Assembly (NCBI RefSeq): GCF_003628305.1
Contig: NZ_RBZM01000003.1
Span: forward strand, 62,001 to 126,000
Length of the DNA stretch: 64,000 nt
Origin: Cohnella endophytica
GTDB taxonomy: Bacteria; Bacillota; Bacilli; Paenibacillales; Paenibacillaceae
Reading direction: 5' to 3'
Both the position numbers and the translations under genes were made by a program. The notes below the pieces were generated by a model, which was given only the letters and a program-made list of their open reading frames with translations, searched no databases and was not told the DNA's origin. This document shows positions 17,412-25,420 of this stretch, in pieces. The first letter of the stretch is position 1. The number at the start of each line of letters is the position of its first letter.

Positions 17412-17571
17412 TCTTTCCTGACGAAAAGGTGTGGGTGGTAATTAAATCCAATTGGATGCTAACATATCTAAATGAGTCCAGTCCCTAACAATTTCTTAAC
17501 TTTCTTCCATGAACTTTCCACAAACCTTCGTTCTATCATAGGAACTATAAGATGTTCGAGGAGGGATTGGC

Positions 17572-17829
17572 ATGGAGGGGAGAACGAGAGCGCTAAGGAA
17601 TAAAATCGAGCGCTTGCGCAACGAGATGGTGTTGAAGTTCGTTCAGAACGGAGCGGATTTGAGCGATGCGGAAGTACTCAGCCTTTCTCAACAATTAGAC
17701 GAACTGCTTAATAGGTACGAGCGCAGCATGAAGTACGAGCCTAACGCGAACCCGTTATCGTTAAAGATCGGCAGATTTCCCGCGTTTGCCTATAAGAATG
17801 GATTTAGATTGATGTCCTGCAACCGCTGA
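17572..17829 (+). CDS. Spo0E-like aspartyl-phosphate phosphatase
   Basis: An 85-residue protein of the Spo0E family, which dephosphorylates Spo0A~P and so delays sporulation. The family signature SxxLD is SQQLDELLNRY near residues 41-52, preceded by the usual first helix (LRNKIERLRNEM). The protein is predicted to be a helical hairpin with a variable C-terminal tail. GGAGGG lies 7 bases before the ATG. A 7-copy 51-bp repeat array starts about 40 bases after the stop. With sda 1.4 kb downstream, two sporulation brakes lie close together. Confidence 0.85.
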   Translation: MEGRTRALRNKIERLRNEMVLKFVQNGADLSDAEVLSLSQQLDELLNRYERSMKYEPNANPLSLKIGRFPAFAYKNGFRLMSCNR

Positions 17830-17865
17830 CTAGCTTTTGTCCTTCAGGGCGGCGGCGCCATAGTA

Positions 17866-18200
17866 AACGGGCACGTTGCCAGCGTACTGCAACCTACATC
17901 CCGCACAATTTCGGCCGTGTAGCACGCTGCTAGCGTGTTACAGCATGAAAAACATACAAATCCCTTTATCTAGCACGCTGTTAGCGTACTACAACTATTA
18001 TCCCGCACAATTTTGCGCGTGTAGCACGCTGCGAGCGTGTTACAGCAAGGTCTCTATTCGATTTAGCTCATGTAGCACGCTGTCAGCGTGTTACAGCAAG
18101 GAATCCGCACAATCCACTTCATTTAGCACGCTCCCAGCGTACTGCAACCCACTTCCCGCACAATTCCCCGCATGTAGCACGCTCGAACGTGTTACGGCAT
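17866..18200. repeat. Tandem array, 7 units of exactly 51 bp with palindromic core
   Basis: Cores aligned on AGCACGCT begin at 17870 (diverged), 17921, 17972, 18023, 18074, 18125 and 18176: every step is exactly 51 bp. The core is dyad-symmetric, TGTAGCACGCT and AGCGTGTTACA around a 3-base centre in the best copies. Two core types alternate imperfectly (GTGTTACAGC versus GTACTACAAC), and the sequence between cores diverges much more. A frame through the array gives a 17-residue repeat, but only because 51 is a multiple of three. Most of the 504-base gap between the Spo0E-like gene and the YheC/D-like gene is this array. Confidence 0.9.
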
Positions 18201-18332
18201 GAAGTTCACATAATACCATTCCGCCGGCCGCCAATCACCGAAATAGAGGCGTTTTTCCGGTGTCATCTATCCAAGAACCTGTCCGTCATGAGGAGTATGT
18301 ATAGATATACCCTCAGGAAAGGAGCCCGATAG

Positions 18333-19004
18333 ATGAAGGTTTCGATCAGTCGACAGTTGGCGAGCAAGTGGACCAAAACAAACGCTTTGCTGTCGGATCC
18401 GTACATTGCCCGGCATATTCCATCGTCCCGATTGTTGAATGCGGAGAATTTGCGCAGAATGCTTTCGAAATATGGCATGGTCGTCGTAAAACCGGTCCGC
18501 GGCGCGGGGGGAATCGGCGTCATCAAAATCGAAAGATCGGGTTCATCTTACCGGATGAGTCACAAATCGCATAAAAATGTATATTCCGGATTCAATGGAC
18601 TAATGCGAGGATTAAATACCACGCGGAGGAAACGGTCGTATTTGATACAAAGAGGCATCCAACTGGCGACGATCGACGGTAGGCCGATCGATTACCGCGT
18701 AAAATACGTCAAAGAAAAAGGATCGTGGACCTATCGTTCGATGGTGGGAAGAGTGGCGAAACCGGGATTATTCGTCACGAACCTCTGTCGCGGAGGCACC
18801 CTGGTTACGGCCGCGTTCGGAATTCGGAAATCTTTGTCCGCGCGGCTTGTCGGAACGAAGAAAAGAGAAATGCGACATTTGACGAAAGCGTCTACGGCGC
18901 TGTTGGAAAGCCGCTTTCCGGGCATCGGCCAACTAGGCTACGACTATGGAATCGACCGGAAAGGACACGTTTGGATGTTAGAGGTCAATACGCGACCGCA
19001 GTAA
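18333..19004 (+). CDS. YheC/YheD-family ATP-grasp protein
   Basis: A 223-residue ATP-grasp protein of the YheC/YheD family, known as endospore coat-associated in Bacillus. Typical features are VVVKPVRGAGGIGVIKI (ATP-binding Lys and Gly-rich loop), DYRVKYVKEKG, and the C-terminal GYDYGIDRKGHVWMLEVNTRPQ-type metal site (Asp/Glu-x-Asn). It is shorter than the roughly 360-450-residue YheC/D proteins and corresponds to their ATP-grasp half. AAAGGAG lies 8 bases upstream of the ATG. Substrate unknown; a spore-surface role is inferred from the family. Confidence 0.88.
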   Translation: MKVSISRQLASKWTKTNALLSDPYIARHIPSSRLLNAENLRRMLSKYGMVVVKPVRGAGGIGVIKIERSGSSYRMSHKSHKNVYSGFNGLMRGLNTTRRKRSYLIQRGIQLATIDGRPIDYRVKYVKEKGSWTYRSMVGRVAKPGLFVTNLCRGGTLVTAAFGIRKSLSARLVGTKKREMRHLTKASTALLESRFPGIGQLGYDYGIDRKGHVWMLEVNTRPQ

Positions 19005-19096
19005 GCGTCCGGATGCGACAATTATTTCTATAAGCGCTTCTAATTGAATAATTTGCGGTCATGAAAGTTGTTTATAGCGCGATAACCGAAAAATGC

Positions 19097-19195
19097 TGTG
19101 CATAACTTCATCCACATTTCCCTCCTTGCCGACAAAGGTCTACAGACGTTTTTCAACAATATGCCCACAACTTGCGCACAGGAAGGTGTGGATAA
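19097..19195. promoter_or_regulatory. Cluster of DnaA-box-like sites upstream of sda
   Basis: TGTGGATAA at 19187-19195 is the exact complement of the consensus DnaA box TTATCCACA. TGTGCATAA at 19097-19105 and TCATCCACA at 19108-19116 each differ from it at one position. All lie within 180 bases of the sda start. DnaA-dependent expression of sda through such boxes is known in B. subtilis. Confidence 0.65.
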
Positions 19196-19274
19196 CCGAA
19201 CGCTTGTCCGCAAAAACGGGAGCATGCTATGATGCCTTCACAAACCTTCTCAAATTCAGGAAAGGGCGTGGGTC

Positions 19275-19418
19275 ATGTTGCCTCTGTTACCCGACGAATT
19301 ATTATTGGATGCTTATCGCAATGCTCTTCGCTTGCAGCTCGAGAGAGAGTTCGTGCATATGCTTAGGTCCGAAATCAGGCGCAGAAAGCTCTCCGTTCCG
19401 GAAGAACGGGTCATCTAG
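19275..19418 (+). CDS. sda: Sda-like sporulation checkpoint protein
   Basis: A 47-residue protein. LPDELLLDAYRNALRL followed by QLEREFVHMLRSEIRRRKL matches the helical hairpin of Sda (B. subtilis: LSDELLIESYFKA... FIELIENEIKRRSL, from memory). Sda binds histidine kinase KinA and blocks phosphorelay signalling to Spo0A when replication is disturbed. AGGAAAGG lies about 9 bases before the ATG. DnaA-box-like sites lie upstream, as expected for an sda gene. The 3' end overlaps the convergent zinc-ribbon gene by 4 bases. Confidence 0.85.
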   Translation: MLPLLPDELLLDAYRNALRLQLEREFVHMLRSEIRRRKLSVPEERVI

Positions 19419-19657
19419 ACATGCCAAGCGGCAATTTCGACCGTAAACGGAGCCCCGCAGCGGATACAGCGGACGGCATGCTGGCAGATGGCATCGTCGG
19501 CGACTTCCGCTTCCCGCTGTCCGACGAAACCCGCGGCTTCATAGGGAGAGTAGGGGCCGCTCCAATCGCTCCAACGACCTTCGTCTTCGGCAACGGAACC
19601 GCAGTCCGGACAAGAAACCTTTAGGGGGATCAACGCATTGCAAATCGGACAAATCAA
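19415..19657 (-). CDS. Small zinc-ribbon-like protein
   Basis: An 80-residue protein with three Cys pairs: CPIC at the N-terminus, CPDC near residue 16, and CIRC near residue 65 preceded by CQHAV. This suggests one or two zinc-ribbon sites. No family is recognised. The TTG start has AAGGAGGG about 8 bases upstream. It follows the YumC-like gene by 64 bases on the same strand, and a 9-bp inverted repeat spans that gap with its 3' arm reaching the start codon. Cytoplasmic; nucleic-acid or protein binding possible. Confidence 0.75.
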   Translation of the reverse strand: MICPICNALIPLKVSCPDCGSVAEDEGRWSDWSGPYSPYEAAGFVGQREAEVADDAICQHAVRCIRCGAPFTVEIAAWHV

Positions 19658-19716
19658 AAGGGCACCCTCCTTGGCGACCGGATAAGTTCCGGCGTGCTTT
19701 GGTAGGATGCCCTTTT
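19656..19716 (-). promoter_or_regulatory. Inverted repeat covering the zinc-ribbon gene's start region
   Basis: AAAAGGGCA and TGCCCTTTT are perfect 9-base arms (19708-19716 and 19656-19664). On the minus strand the 3' arm ends in the TT of the TTG start, and the ribosome site AGGAGGG lies in the loop. It may be a weak terminator for the YumC-like gene or a translational control element. Confidence 0.4.
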
Positions 19717-19721
19717 GTCGG

Positions 19722-20723
19722 TCATAATTTCATGTTGCTGCTATGTCCGGGCGATAGCTTGGCTTCCGGATCTACATATACCTTGGCATTGTTGATCGCG
19801 GTCGGCGCTTCGCCGAATCCGACGGCAATCAATTTCAGCTTGCCGGGATAGGTCGTAATATCTCCCGCCGCGAATATGCCGGGGATGCTGCTTTCCATCC
19901 TTGAATCGACGACGATAGAGCCGCCTTCGATTTCAAGGCCCCATTCCGCGATCGGTCCCAGCGAGCTTACGAATCCGAAGTTGATGATGACCGCGTCGAC
20001 TTCGTAGTCCGTAGTCGCACCGGTTTTTACGTCCGTCAGCGTCACTTGGTCGATCGAGCCTTCTCCGCTCAACGCGGTAATTTCGGTCGGCGTAATGACT
20101 TTCACCGACGATTTCATCAAAAGCTCCACGCTATGTTCGTGAGCCCGGAATTTGTCCCGACGATGGACGAGCAGCACTTGTTCCGCGATCGGCTCGAGCA
20201 TCAGCGCCCAATCCAACGCGGAATCTCCACCCCCGCTTAGCAGCACTTTTTTGCCGCGATACCGTTCAAGATCGCTGACGAAATAATGCAAGTTAGACTT
20301 CTCGTATTGCGCCGCTTCCGGAAGCTCTAACCGCCTTGGCTCGAAAGCTCCTACGCCCGCGGTTATAATTACGGCTCGTGCATGGTGTATGCGCTTATCG
20401 GTAACAATCTCAAAGAGGCGATCTTCGAGCTTGCCGACCCGAACGACTTTCTCTTCCAGATAGATCCGGGATTGAAACAGCTCCATCTGGCTTTTCAAAT
20501 TATTGACGAGCTCCTGGGCCGTAACCTTCGGAAACCCGGCGACATCGTAAATATACTTTTCCGGATATAGGGCCGCTAGTTGTCCGCCAAGCTGCGGCAT
20601 GCTTTCGATAAGGCTTACCGACATCTGTCGCATTCCGCCGTAGAAAGCCGCGAACATCCCGGCCGGGCCTCCTCCGATGATGGCTACGTCGACTGTTTCG
20701 GCAGAATCAATGCTGTGCTTCAA
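19722..20723 (-). CDS. yumC: Ferredoxin/flavodoxin-NADP reductase (YumC-like)
   Basis: A 333-residue FAD/NADPH flavoprotein with thioredoxin-reductase-like folds but no redox CxxC, as in YumC-type ferredoxin-NADP reductases. The FAD motif is [14 protein letters not shown]. The NADPH motif is [14 protein letters not shown], with [10 protein letters not shown] for the 2'-phosphate. [19 protein letters not shown] closes the FAD site. TTG at 20723 (GGAGG 10 bases upstream) gives a length close to B. subtilis YumC (332). It supplies reduced ferredoxin or flavodoxin. It diverges from the ndh gene, as yumC and yumB are neighbours in B. subtilis. Confidence 0.9.
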   Translation of the reverse strand: MKHSIDSAETVDVAIIGGGPAGMFAAFYGGMRQMSVSLIESMPQLGGQLAALYPEKYIYDVAGFPKVTAQELVNNLKSQMELFQSRIYLEEKVVRVGKLEDRLFEIVTDKRIHHARAVIITAGVGAFEPRRLELPEAAQYEKSNLHYFVSDLERYRGKKVLLSGGGDSALDWALMLEPIAEQVLLVHRRDKFRAHEHSVELLMKSSVKVITPTEITALSGEGSIDQVTLTDVKTGATTDYEVDAVIINFGFVSSLGPIAEWGLEIEGGSIVVDSRMESSIPGIFAAGDITTYPGKLKLIAVGFGEAPTAINNAKVYVDPEAKLSPGHSSNMKL

Positions 20724-20774
20724 AAGGCTGACACCTCCGTTGATGAAGTCCAAACTCTACACCTAAACGTATTC

Positions 20775-20803
20775 ATTATAATCTTGGTATAACGGACTGG
20801 AAA
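20775..20803 (-). promoter_or_regulatory. Promoter of the yumC-like gene
   Basis: On the minus strand, TTTCCA, a 17-bp spacer and a consensus TATAAT lie about 52 bases before the TTG start. Confidence 0.55.
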
Positions 20804-20845
20804 GTATTTTGTAAGGATGTCCAAATATATTCGTGAAAATGAACC

Positions 20846-20874
20846 TTGAAAATTATAGGAAAAGCCGATATAGT
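20846..20874 (+). promoter_or_regulatory. Promoter of ndh
   Basis: TTGAAA (20846-20851), a 17-bp spacer and TATAGT (20869-20874). The start codon is 81 bases downstream, with a Rex-type operator in between. Confidence 0.7.
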
Positions 20875-20914
20875 CAACTTGTAGAGCTTCGTTTAAGCGA
20901 CTTAACGAAGGACA

Positions 20915-20932
20915 TTGTGTAATTTTTCACAA
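20915..20932. promoter_or_regulatory. Rex-type operator upstream of ndh
   Basis: TTGTGTAATTTTTCACAA matches the 18-bp Rex consensus (TTGTGAA-N4-TTCACAA) at all but one conserved position. It lies about 35-50 bases downstream of the predicted transcription start of ndh, a position suited to repression by blocking elongation. Rex releases DNA when NADH/NAD+ is high. Confidence 0.8.
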
Positions 20933-20954
20933 ATTAAATACAAACAGGGATTGG

Positions 20955-22160
20955 ATGGGATCATCAATGAGCAGCATACCGAAAATTGTAATCCTGGGCG
21001 CAGGTTATGGCGGTGTTCTGACTTCGCTACGACTGCAAAAGGAATTAAATTATAACGAAGCGGACGTCACTTTGGTTAACAAGCATGATTACCACTACAT
21101 TACGACACATCTTCACATGCCGGCGGCAGGAACCGACAATCCGGAGAACGCGCGGGTTAACATCTCCAAGCTGATCGACGAATTCAAAATCGACTTCGTG
21201 AAATCGACGGTCGTTCAAATCCGTCCGCAAGACCGCAAGGTCATTCTGGAAGACGGAACGCTTTCTTACGACTACCTGATCATCGGACTCGGCGGCGAGC
21301 CTGAAACGTTCGGCATCCCGGGACTCGGCGAACATGCGATGAACATCCGGAGCATCAACTCCGTTCGACTGATCCGCGAACATATCGAATATCAATTCGC
21401 GCGGTTTAAACGCGAGCCGCACCGCACGGATTACTTGACGTTCGTCGTCGGCGGCGCGGGCTTCACGGGCATCGAATTCATCGGCGAGCTTGCGGACCGC
21501 ATTCCCGAGCTTTGCAAGCAATTCGACGTGGATCCTTCCCTCGTTAAAATCATCAACATCGAAGCGGCTCCGACCGCTCTTCCCGGCTTCGATCCGGAAT
21601 TGGTCGAATACGCGATGCAAGTGCTGCAGAAAAAAGGCGTTACTTTCCGCATCGGAACCGCGATCAAAGAATGCACGCCGGACGGCGTTGTCGTCGGCGA
21701 CGGCGAAGAAATCAAATCGCAAACGGTCATCTGGACCGGCGGCGTTCGCGGTAACCGTTTGATCGAAGAAGCAGGCTTCGAAACGATGAGAGGACGCGTG
21801 AAAGTCGACGAGTTCCTTCGCGCTCCAGGCCATGAGAACGTATATATTTTGGGCGACAACTCGCTCGTGTTTAACCCTGAAGGCCGCCCTTATCCGCCGA
21901 CCGCGCAAATGGCGATGCAACAAGGCGTTAACTGCGCGCACAACTTGGTCGCTTCGATCCGCAACCAACCGTTGAAGAGCTACTCGTTCTCCAACAAAGG
22001 TACCGTGGCATCGCTCGGCAAAGGCGAAGCGATCGGCGTTGCGTTCGGCAAGAAGTACAAAGGCCGCATGGCTGCATGGTTGAAAAAAGCGATCGACATT
22101 CGTTACTTGTTCATCATCGGCGGAATTCCGCTTGTGTTGCGTAAAGGCAAGTTCCTCTAA
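20955..22160 (+). CDS. ndh: Type II NADH dehydrogenase (NDH-2)
   Basis: A 401-residue NDH-2 that oxidises NADH and passes electrons to membrane quinone without pumping protons. Two Rossmann motifs are seen: IVILGAGYGGVLTS (FAD) and FVVGGAGFTGIEFIGE (NADH). YILGDNS contacts FAD, and PPTAQMAMQQG is the conserved quinone-site region. The C-terminal ~40 residues (AWLKKAIDIRYLFIIGG) are amphipathic and likely membrane-bound. ATG at 20955 (AGGG upstream) or at 20967 may be used. A Rex operator lies in front, fitting the known Rex-NDH redox loop. The next gene's ATG overlaps its stop codon. Confidence 0.93.
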   Translation: MGSSMSSIPKIVILGAGYGGVLTSLRLQKELNYNEADVTLVNKHDYHYITTHLHMPAAGTDNPENARVNISKLIDEFKIDFVKSTVVQIRPQDRKVILEDGTLSYDYLIIGLGGEPETFGIPGLGEHAMNIRSINSVRLIREHIEYQFARFKREPHRTDYLTFVVGGAGFTGIEFIGELADRIPELCKQFDVDPSLVKIINIEAAPTALPGFDPELVEYAMQVLQKKGVTFRIGTAIKECTPDGVVVGDGEEIKSQTVIWTGGVRGNRLIEEAGFETMRGRVKVDEFLRAPGHENVYILGDNSLVFNPEGRPYPPTAQMAMQQGVNCAHNLVASIRNQPLKSYSFSNKGTVASLGKGEAIGVAFGKKYKGRMAAWLKKAIDIRYLFIIGGIPLVLRKGKFL

Positions 22161-22441
22161 TGAGACACTGCAGCGTGCAAGTGCGGGGCCTGTTGACCCG
22201 TGACGAACTGGACCGTTACAACGCGCTGATGGAAGTGGGCTCTTACCTGGAGTCGCAGAGCCGCTACGATCTCGTGGCGACGGTTCAAGCGGAAGTGGAT
22301 TTGCTCATTCAACCCGGAATCGAGAGGCTGAAAGAGAAAGGACGCGCGCGGGACCGAATGACCCAGGAATATTTGGAAGAAAAGCGTCGCGCGGAATGGG
22401 AAGCCCAGATGCGCGCGGCGGATGAAGACGAAGACGAATAA
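22160..22441 (+). CDS. Hypothetical protein coupled to ndh
   Basis: A 93-residue hydrophilic protein starting at an ATG that overlaps the ndh stop by one base (TAATG), so it is translationally coupled to ndh. It is almost entirely helical and charged. The second half (LKEKGRARDRMTQEYLEEKRR and the acidic DEDEDE end) looks like a coiled coil. I recognise no family. Its place in a redox-regulated unit suggests an accessory function for NDH-2, but that is inference only. A strong terminator follows. Confidence 0.75.
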   Translation: MRHCSVQVRGLLTRDELDRYNALMEVGSYLESQSRYDLVATVQAEVDLLIQPGIERLKEKGRARDRMTQEYLEEKRRAEWEAQMRAADEDEDE

Positions 22442-22448
22442 CGAACGG

Positions 22449-22495
22449 CCGGTTACCGTGCTCCTTGAATAGGAGTTCGGGGACCGGTTTTTTTG
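22449..22495 (+). terminator. Terminator of the ndh operon
   Basis: CCGGT/ACCGG and CTCCT/AGGAG segments form a long interrupted stem, followed by TTTTTTT. Confidence 0.85.
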
Positions 22496-22603
22496 TGTTA
22501 CAATATTATCCAATGCGGGCTAACGAGGGAAAGCTTGGTTCAAGCGCGCATGAATGGGGAAAATTATCGGCAACCGTATCACAAACAAGAGGAGAGATGG
22601 TCA

Positions 22604-24022
22604 ATGTCCGAGCGCATCGAGAAAGATTCAATAGGTAGCCATACGGTTCCGGATACGGTCTATTACGGGATTCAAACTCTAAGGGCGTTGGAAAATTTCC
22701 CGATTACGGGAACGCCGGTTCATTCGGAGCTGGTCGTTGCGTTGGCCCACGTGAAGAAAGCGGCGGCGCGGGCTAATCTGGAGATGAAGTGGCTGCCCTC
22801 GTCGATAGCGAACGCCATCGTCGCCGCAGCGGAAGAAGTCGTTCAAGGACAATGGGCCGATCAATTCGTCGTCGATTCGATACAGGGCGGCGCGGGTACG
22901 TCGATCAACATGAATATGAACGAAGTTCTGGCGAACCGGGCGCTGGAACTGATGGGACATCATAGAGGAGATTATTTCCATTGTAATCCGAACAATCACG
23001 TGAACATGTCCCAATCTACCAACGATGCGATTCCAACGGCTCTTCGGATTGCGGCGTACACGCTTGCCCAGCGATTATTAACGACGCTGGGGGAACTTCA
23101 TGACGGCTTTCTTCGGAAATCGGAGGAGTTCGACGACGTAATCAAGATGGGCCGGACGCATCTGCAGGATGCGGTGCCGATCCGGATGGGGCAGGAATTC
23201 GGGGCGTACGCCAAAGTGCTCGAACGGGATATCGGGAGGATCGGAAGAGCCGTATCCGGGCTATTGTCCGTCAACATGGGCGCTACCGCGGTCGGTACTG
23301 GACTAAACGCTTCCGTTGATTATATTCGGATCGTCGTCGGGTTGCTGGCGGAGGACTTGGGGATTCCGGTAAGTTCCGCGCCGGATTTGGTCGACGCCAC
23401 GCAAAATACGGATGCTTATACGGAGCTGTCGGGCGCATTGAAAGTATGCGCGATGAATATGTCCAAAATCTGCAACGACATCCGCTTGATGGCATCCGGT
23501 CCGCGCGTAGGCCTTGGCGAAATTCAGCTGCCTCCGCGTCAGCCGGGCTCATCGATTATGCCTGGAAAGGTTAATCCCGTCATGGCCGAAGTCGTGAACC
23601 AGGTCGCCTTCCAAGTGATGGGCAACGATCATACGATCTGCATGGCATCGGAAGCGGGACAATTCGAATTAAACGTCATGGGCCCGGTAATCGCGTTTAA
23701 TTTACTGCAATCCTTGAAAATTATGCGAAACGCCTTAGACGCGTTCCGGCGCTACGCGCTCGAGGGTTTGACGGCGAACCGAGAGCGTTGTCGCGATTAC
23801 GTAGACCGCAGCTTCGGCATCGTAACCGCGTTAAATCCGCATCTGGGCTACGACGTGGCCGCCCAGCTCGTCAAGGAAGCGATGGCATCCGGGATGACGA
23901 TTCGCGAGCTCATCGTCGAGCGCAACCTGTTGACCGCTGCGGAAATCGATGAAATTCTGGATCCTATGCAGATGACGACGCCGGGCATCGCAGGGGAAAG
24001 ATTGCTAAGGGATCAACAGTAA
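22604..24022 (+). CDS. aspA: Aspartate ammonia-lyase
   Basis: A 472-residue member of the fumarase/aspartase superfamily converting L-aspartate to fumarate and ammonia. The signature loop GSSIMPGKVNP carries the catalytic Ser. Other conserved regions are GGAGTSINMNMNEV, SQSTNDAIPTA and MGRTHLQDAVP. The ATG at 22604 (GAGGAG about 9 bases upstream) gives the usual aspartase start MSERIEKDSIG. Aspartase and fumarase C share these motifs; the sequence reads more like AspA than FumC, but close homologues are hard to separate by eye. It is monocistronic. Confidence 0.88.
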   Translation: MSERIEKDSIGSHTVPDTVYYGIQTLRALENFPITGTPVHSELVVALAHVKKAAARANLEMKWLPSSIANAIVAAAEEVVQGQWADQFVVDSIQGGAGTSINMNMNEVLANRALELMGHHRGDYFHCNPNNHVNMSQSTNDAIPTALRIAAYTLAQRLLTTLGELHDGFLRKSEEFDDVIKMGRTHLQDAVPIRMGQEFGAYAKVLERDIGRIGRAVSGLLSVNMGATAVGTGLNASVDYIRIVVGLLAEDLGIPVSSAPDLVDATQNTDAYTELSGALKVCAMNMSKICNDIRLMASGPRVGLGEIQLPPRQPGSSIMPGKVNPVMAEVVNQVAFQVMGNDHTICMASEAGQFELNVMGPVIAFNLLQSLKIMRNALDAFRRYALEGLTANRERCRDYVDRSFGIVTALNPHLGYDVAAQLVKEAMASGMTIRELIVERNLLTAAEIDEILDPMQMTTPGIAGERLLRDQQ

Positions 24023-24045
24023 TAATGATTAGATCGTACGCGAAC

Positions 24046-24080
24046 AAAAAATGGCTGCCCGTTTGAAAGGGCAGCCATTT
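24046..24080. terminator. Bidirectional terminator between aspA and hemQ
   Basis: AAATGGCTGCCC and GGGCAGCCATTT are perfect 12-bp arms around an 8-base loop. The T-run is longer on the minus strand (hemQ side). Confidence 0.85.
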
Positions 24081-24093
24081 GACGTATTTAGGT

Positions 24094-24843
24094 TTAGCCT
24101 TGAAGAAGCAATCTAACTAGCGATTCGCCGGTCAACAGGTTTCCGACGTAGAACGAACCGAACTCGCCGTAGCGCGCGCTCACTTCGTCGAAGCGCATCT
24201 CGTAGACGAGCTTCTTGAATTGCAGCGCGTCGTCCGCGAAGAGCGTGACGCCCCATTCCCAGTCGTCGAAGCCGACGGAGCCGGAGATGATTTGCTTGAC
24301 CTTGCCGGCGTAACCGCGGCCGATCATGCCGTGGCTGCGCATAAGCGTTTTGCGGTCATCCATCGGGAGCATGTACCAGTTGTCTTGAAGGTCGCGTTTC
24401 TTGTTCATCGGGTAGAAGCAGATGTGATTGCTCTTCGGCAGAATCGGCTTCAGACGGGCGACGATCTCTGGGATTTGCAGCGGATCGACTCCAGGTGGCG
24501 CCATATAGTTACTGAGCTCTACTACGCTCACGTAGGAATATTCTTTGCGGGTGAACCGTGCGAATCCGGAACGGTTGAACGCGTTCTCGATGGCGTTCAA
24601 TTCCTCCAGCGTTTCTCTCAAATGCATGAAGATCAGGTCGGCTTTCTGGCCTACGATCGAATACAATCCGAGGCTTCCCTCGTTGCGCGATTCGACCTCT
24701 TGCCATTCCGTAACCAGGCTCATTAATTCATTCAAAGCTCCGTCTTGCTCGGCCGCTGAAGCCGCGTTCCAAGCTTGCCAATCGATGCTGCGCAAATCAT
24801 GAAGGACGTACCAGCCTTCCAACGTTTGGGCCGCTTCGCTCAT
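24094..24843 (-). CDS. hemQ: Coproheme decarboxylase (HemQ/ChdC)
   Basis: A 249-residue chlorite-dismutase-fold enzyme that converts coproheme to heme b with H2O2, the last step of the coproporphyrin-dependent pathway used by Firmicutes and Actinobacteria. The proximal His candidate is in [17 protein letters not shown], and the Tyr-rich [13 protein letters not shown] region carries the radical-forming Tyr. AAGGAGAG lies 7 bases before the ATG at 24843. It complements ctaA at 8.8 kb, which uses the resulting heme. Confidence 0.93.
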   Translation of the reverse strand: MSEAAQTLEGWYVLHDLRSIDWQAWNAASAAEQDGALNELMSLVTEWQEVESRNEGSLGLYSIVGQKADLIFMHLRETLEELNAIENAFNRSGFARFTRKEYSYVSVVELSNYMAPPGVDPLQIPEIVARLKPILPKSNHICFYPMNKKRDLQDNWYMLPMDDRKTLMRSHGMIGRGYAGKVKQIISGSVGFDDWEWGVTLFADDALQFKKLVYEMRFDEVSARYGEFGSFYVGNLLTGESLVRLLLQG

Positions 24844-24980
24844 CGTCAATCTCTCCTTGTCCAATATGCTGTTCCCATTGTAGCCCAAGAGCGGGGTACG
24901 GGCAAACCTTGGCACCCGTCATTGGGCAAAAAAATCGAACGCGTCGCCGCATTGTTCACATCTCCTTCACACCCTGCTCG

Positions 24981-25009
24981 TTGACTGGCCATGGACCAAC
25001 TTGTAAACT
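24981..25009 (+). promoter_or_regulatory. Promoter of the yuiB-like gene
   Basis: TTGACT (24981-24986), a 17-bp spacer and TAAACT (25004-25009), 73 bases before the start codon. Confidence 0.65.
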
Positions 25010-25081
25010 GATAAAGTACGCGATTTTTGCGCAATTGGTAACGCGAACGGCAAAGCCGTTTTACATGGAGGGAAAAACGTT

Positions 25082-25393
25082 ATGGCCGGTGGAATACTAG
25101 GCGGCATATTGTTCGGGATTATCGGATCGCTGCTTTGTCTGGTGCTGTTTTTCGGCATCGGCTTCATATTGAACATGCTGATCAAGACGACTTGGTTTCC
25201 GTTCTGGATGTTCTTGGTTATCGTCGTGCCTATCGGCATCTGGCAATTGTGGCAGAACGACCTTAGCGTCGCCGAGAATATCCGGTCGATGCTCGTATCG
25301 GACATGATTCTAATCGCGGCGGGTGCGGCAGGCGCGTACCTGAGCGGCTGGGCGATCCGGGCTTTGCGGCGCGGCGGGTACAAAATGTTCTAA
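25082..25393 (+). CDS. yuiB: YuiB-like membrane protein
   Basis: A 103-residue protein with three hydrophobic segments: a Gly/Ile-rich first helix pair (ILGGILFGIIGSLLCLVLFFGIG, split by a turn) and a last helix (LIAAGAAGAYLSGWAIR). It resembles B. subtilis YuiB, a membrane protein of unknown function encoded near yumB-yumC. The ATG at 25082 follows GGAGGG. The same yum/yui grouping here supports the assignment. It probably heads a short operon with the GtrA and hydrolase genes. Confidence 0.78.
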   Translation: MAGGILGGILFGIIGSLLCLVLFFGIGFILNMLIKTTWFPFWMFLVIVVPIGIWQLWQNDLSVAENIRSMLVSDMILIAAGAAGAYLSGWAIRALRRGGYKMF

Positions 25394-25420
25394 TGCCGCT
25401 GCGCGGTCAGGAGGGGAAGC

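Noticed and set aside
17876-18202. A 108-residue protein with 17-residue repeats
   Set aside because: The frame is open because the repeat period (51) is a multiple of three; no ribosome site, and dyad cores explain the conservation.
21045-21968. A 307-codon open frame antisense to ndh
   Set aside because: Shadow of the NDH-2 gene; composition is Arg/Asp/Val-rich without recognisable motifs.
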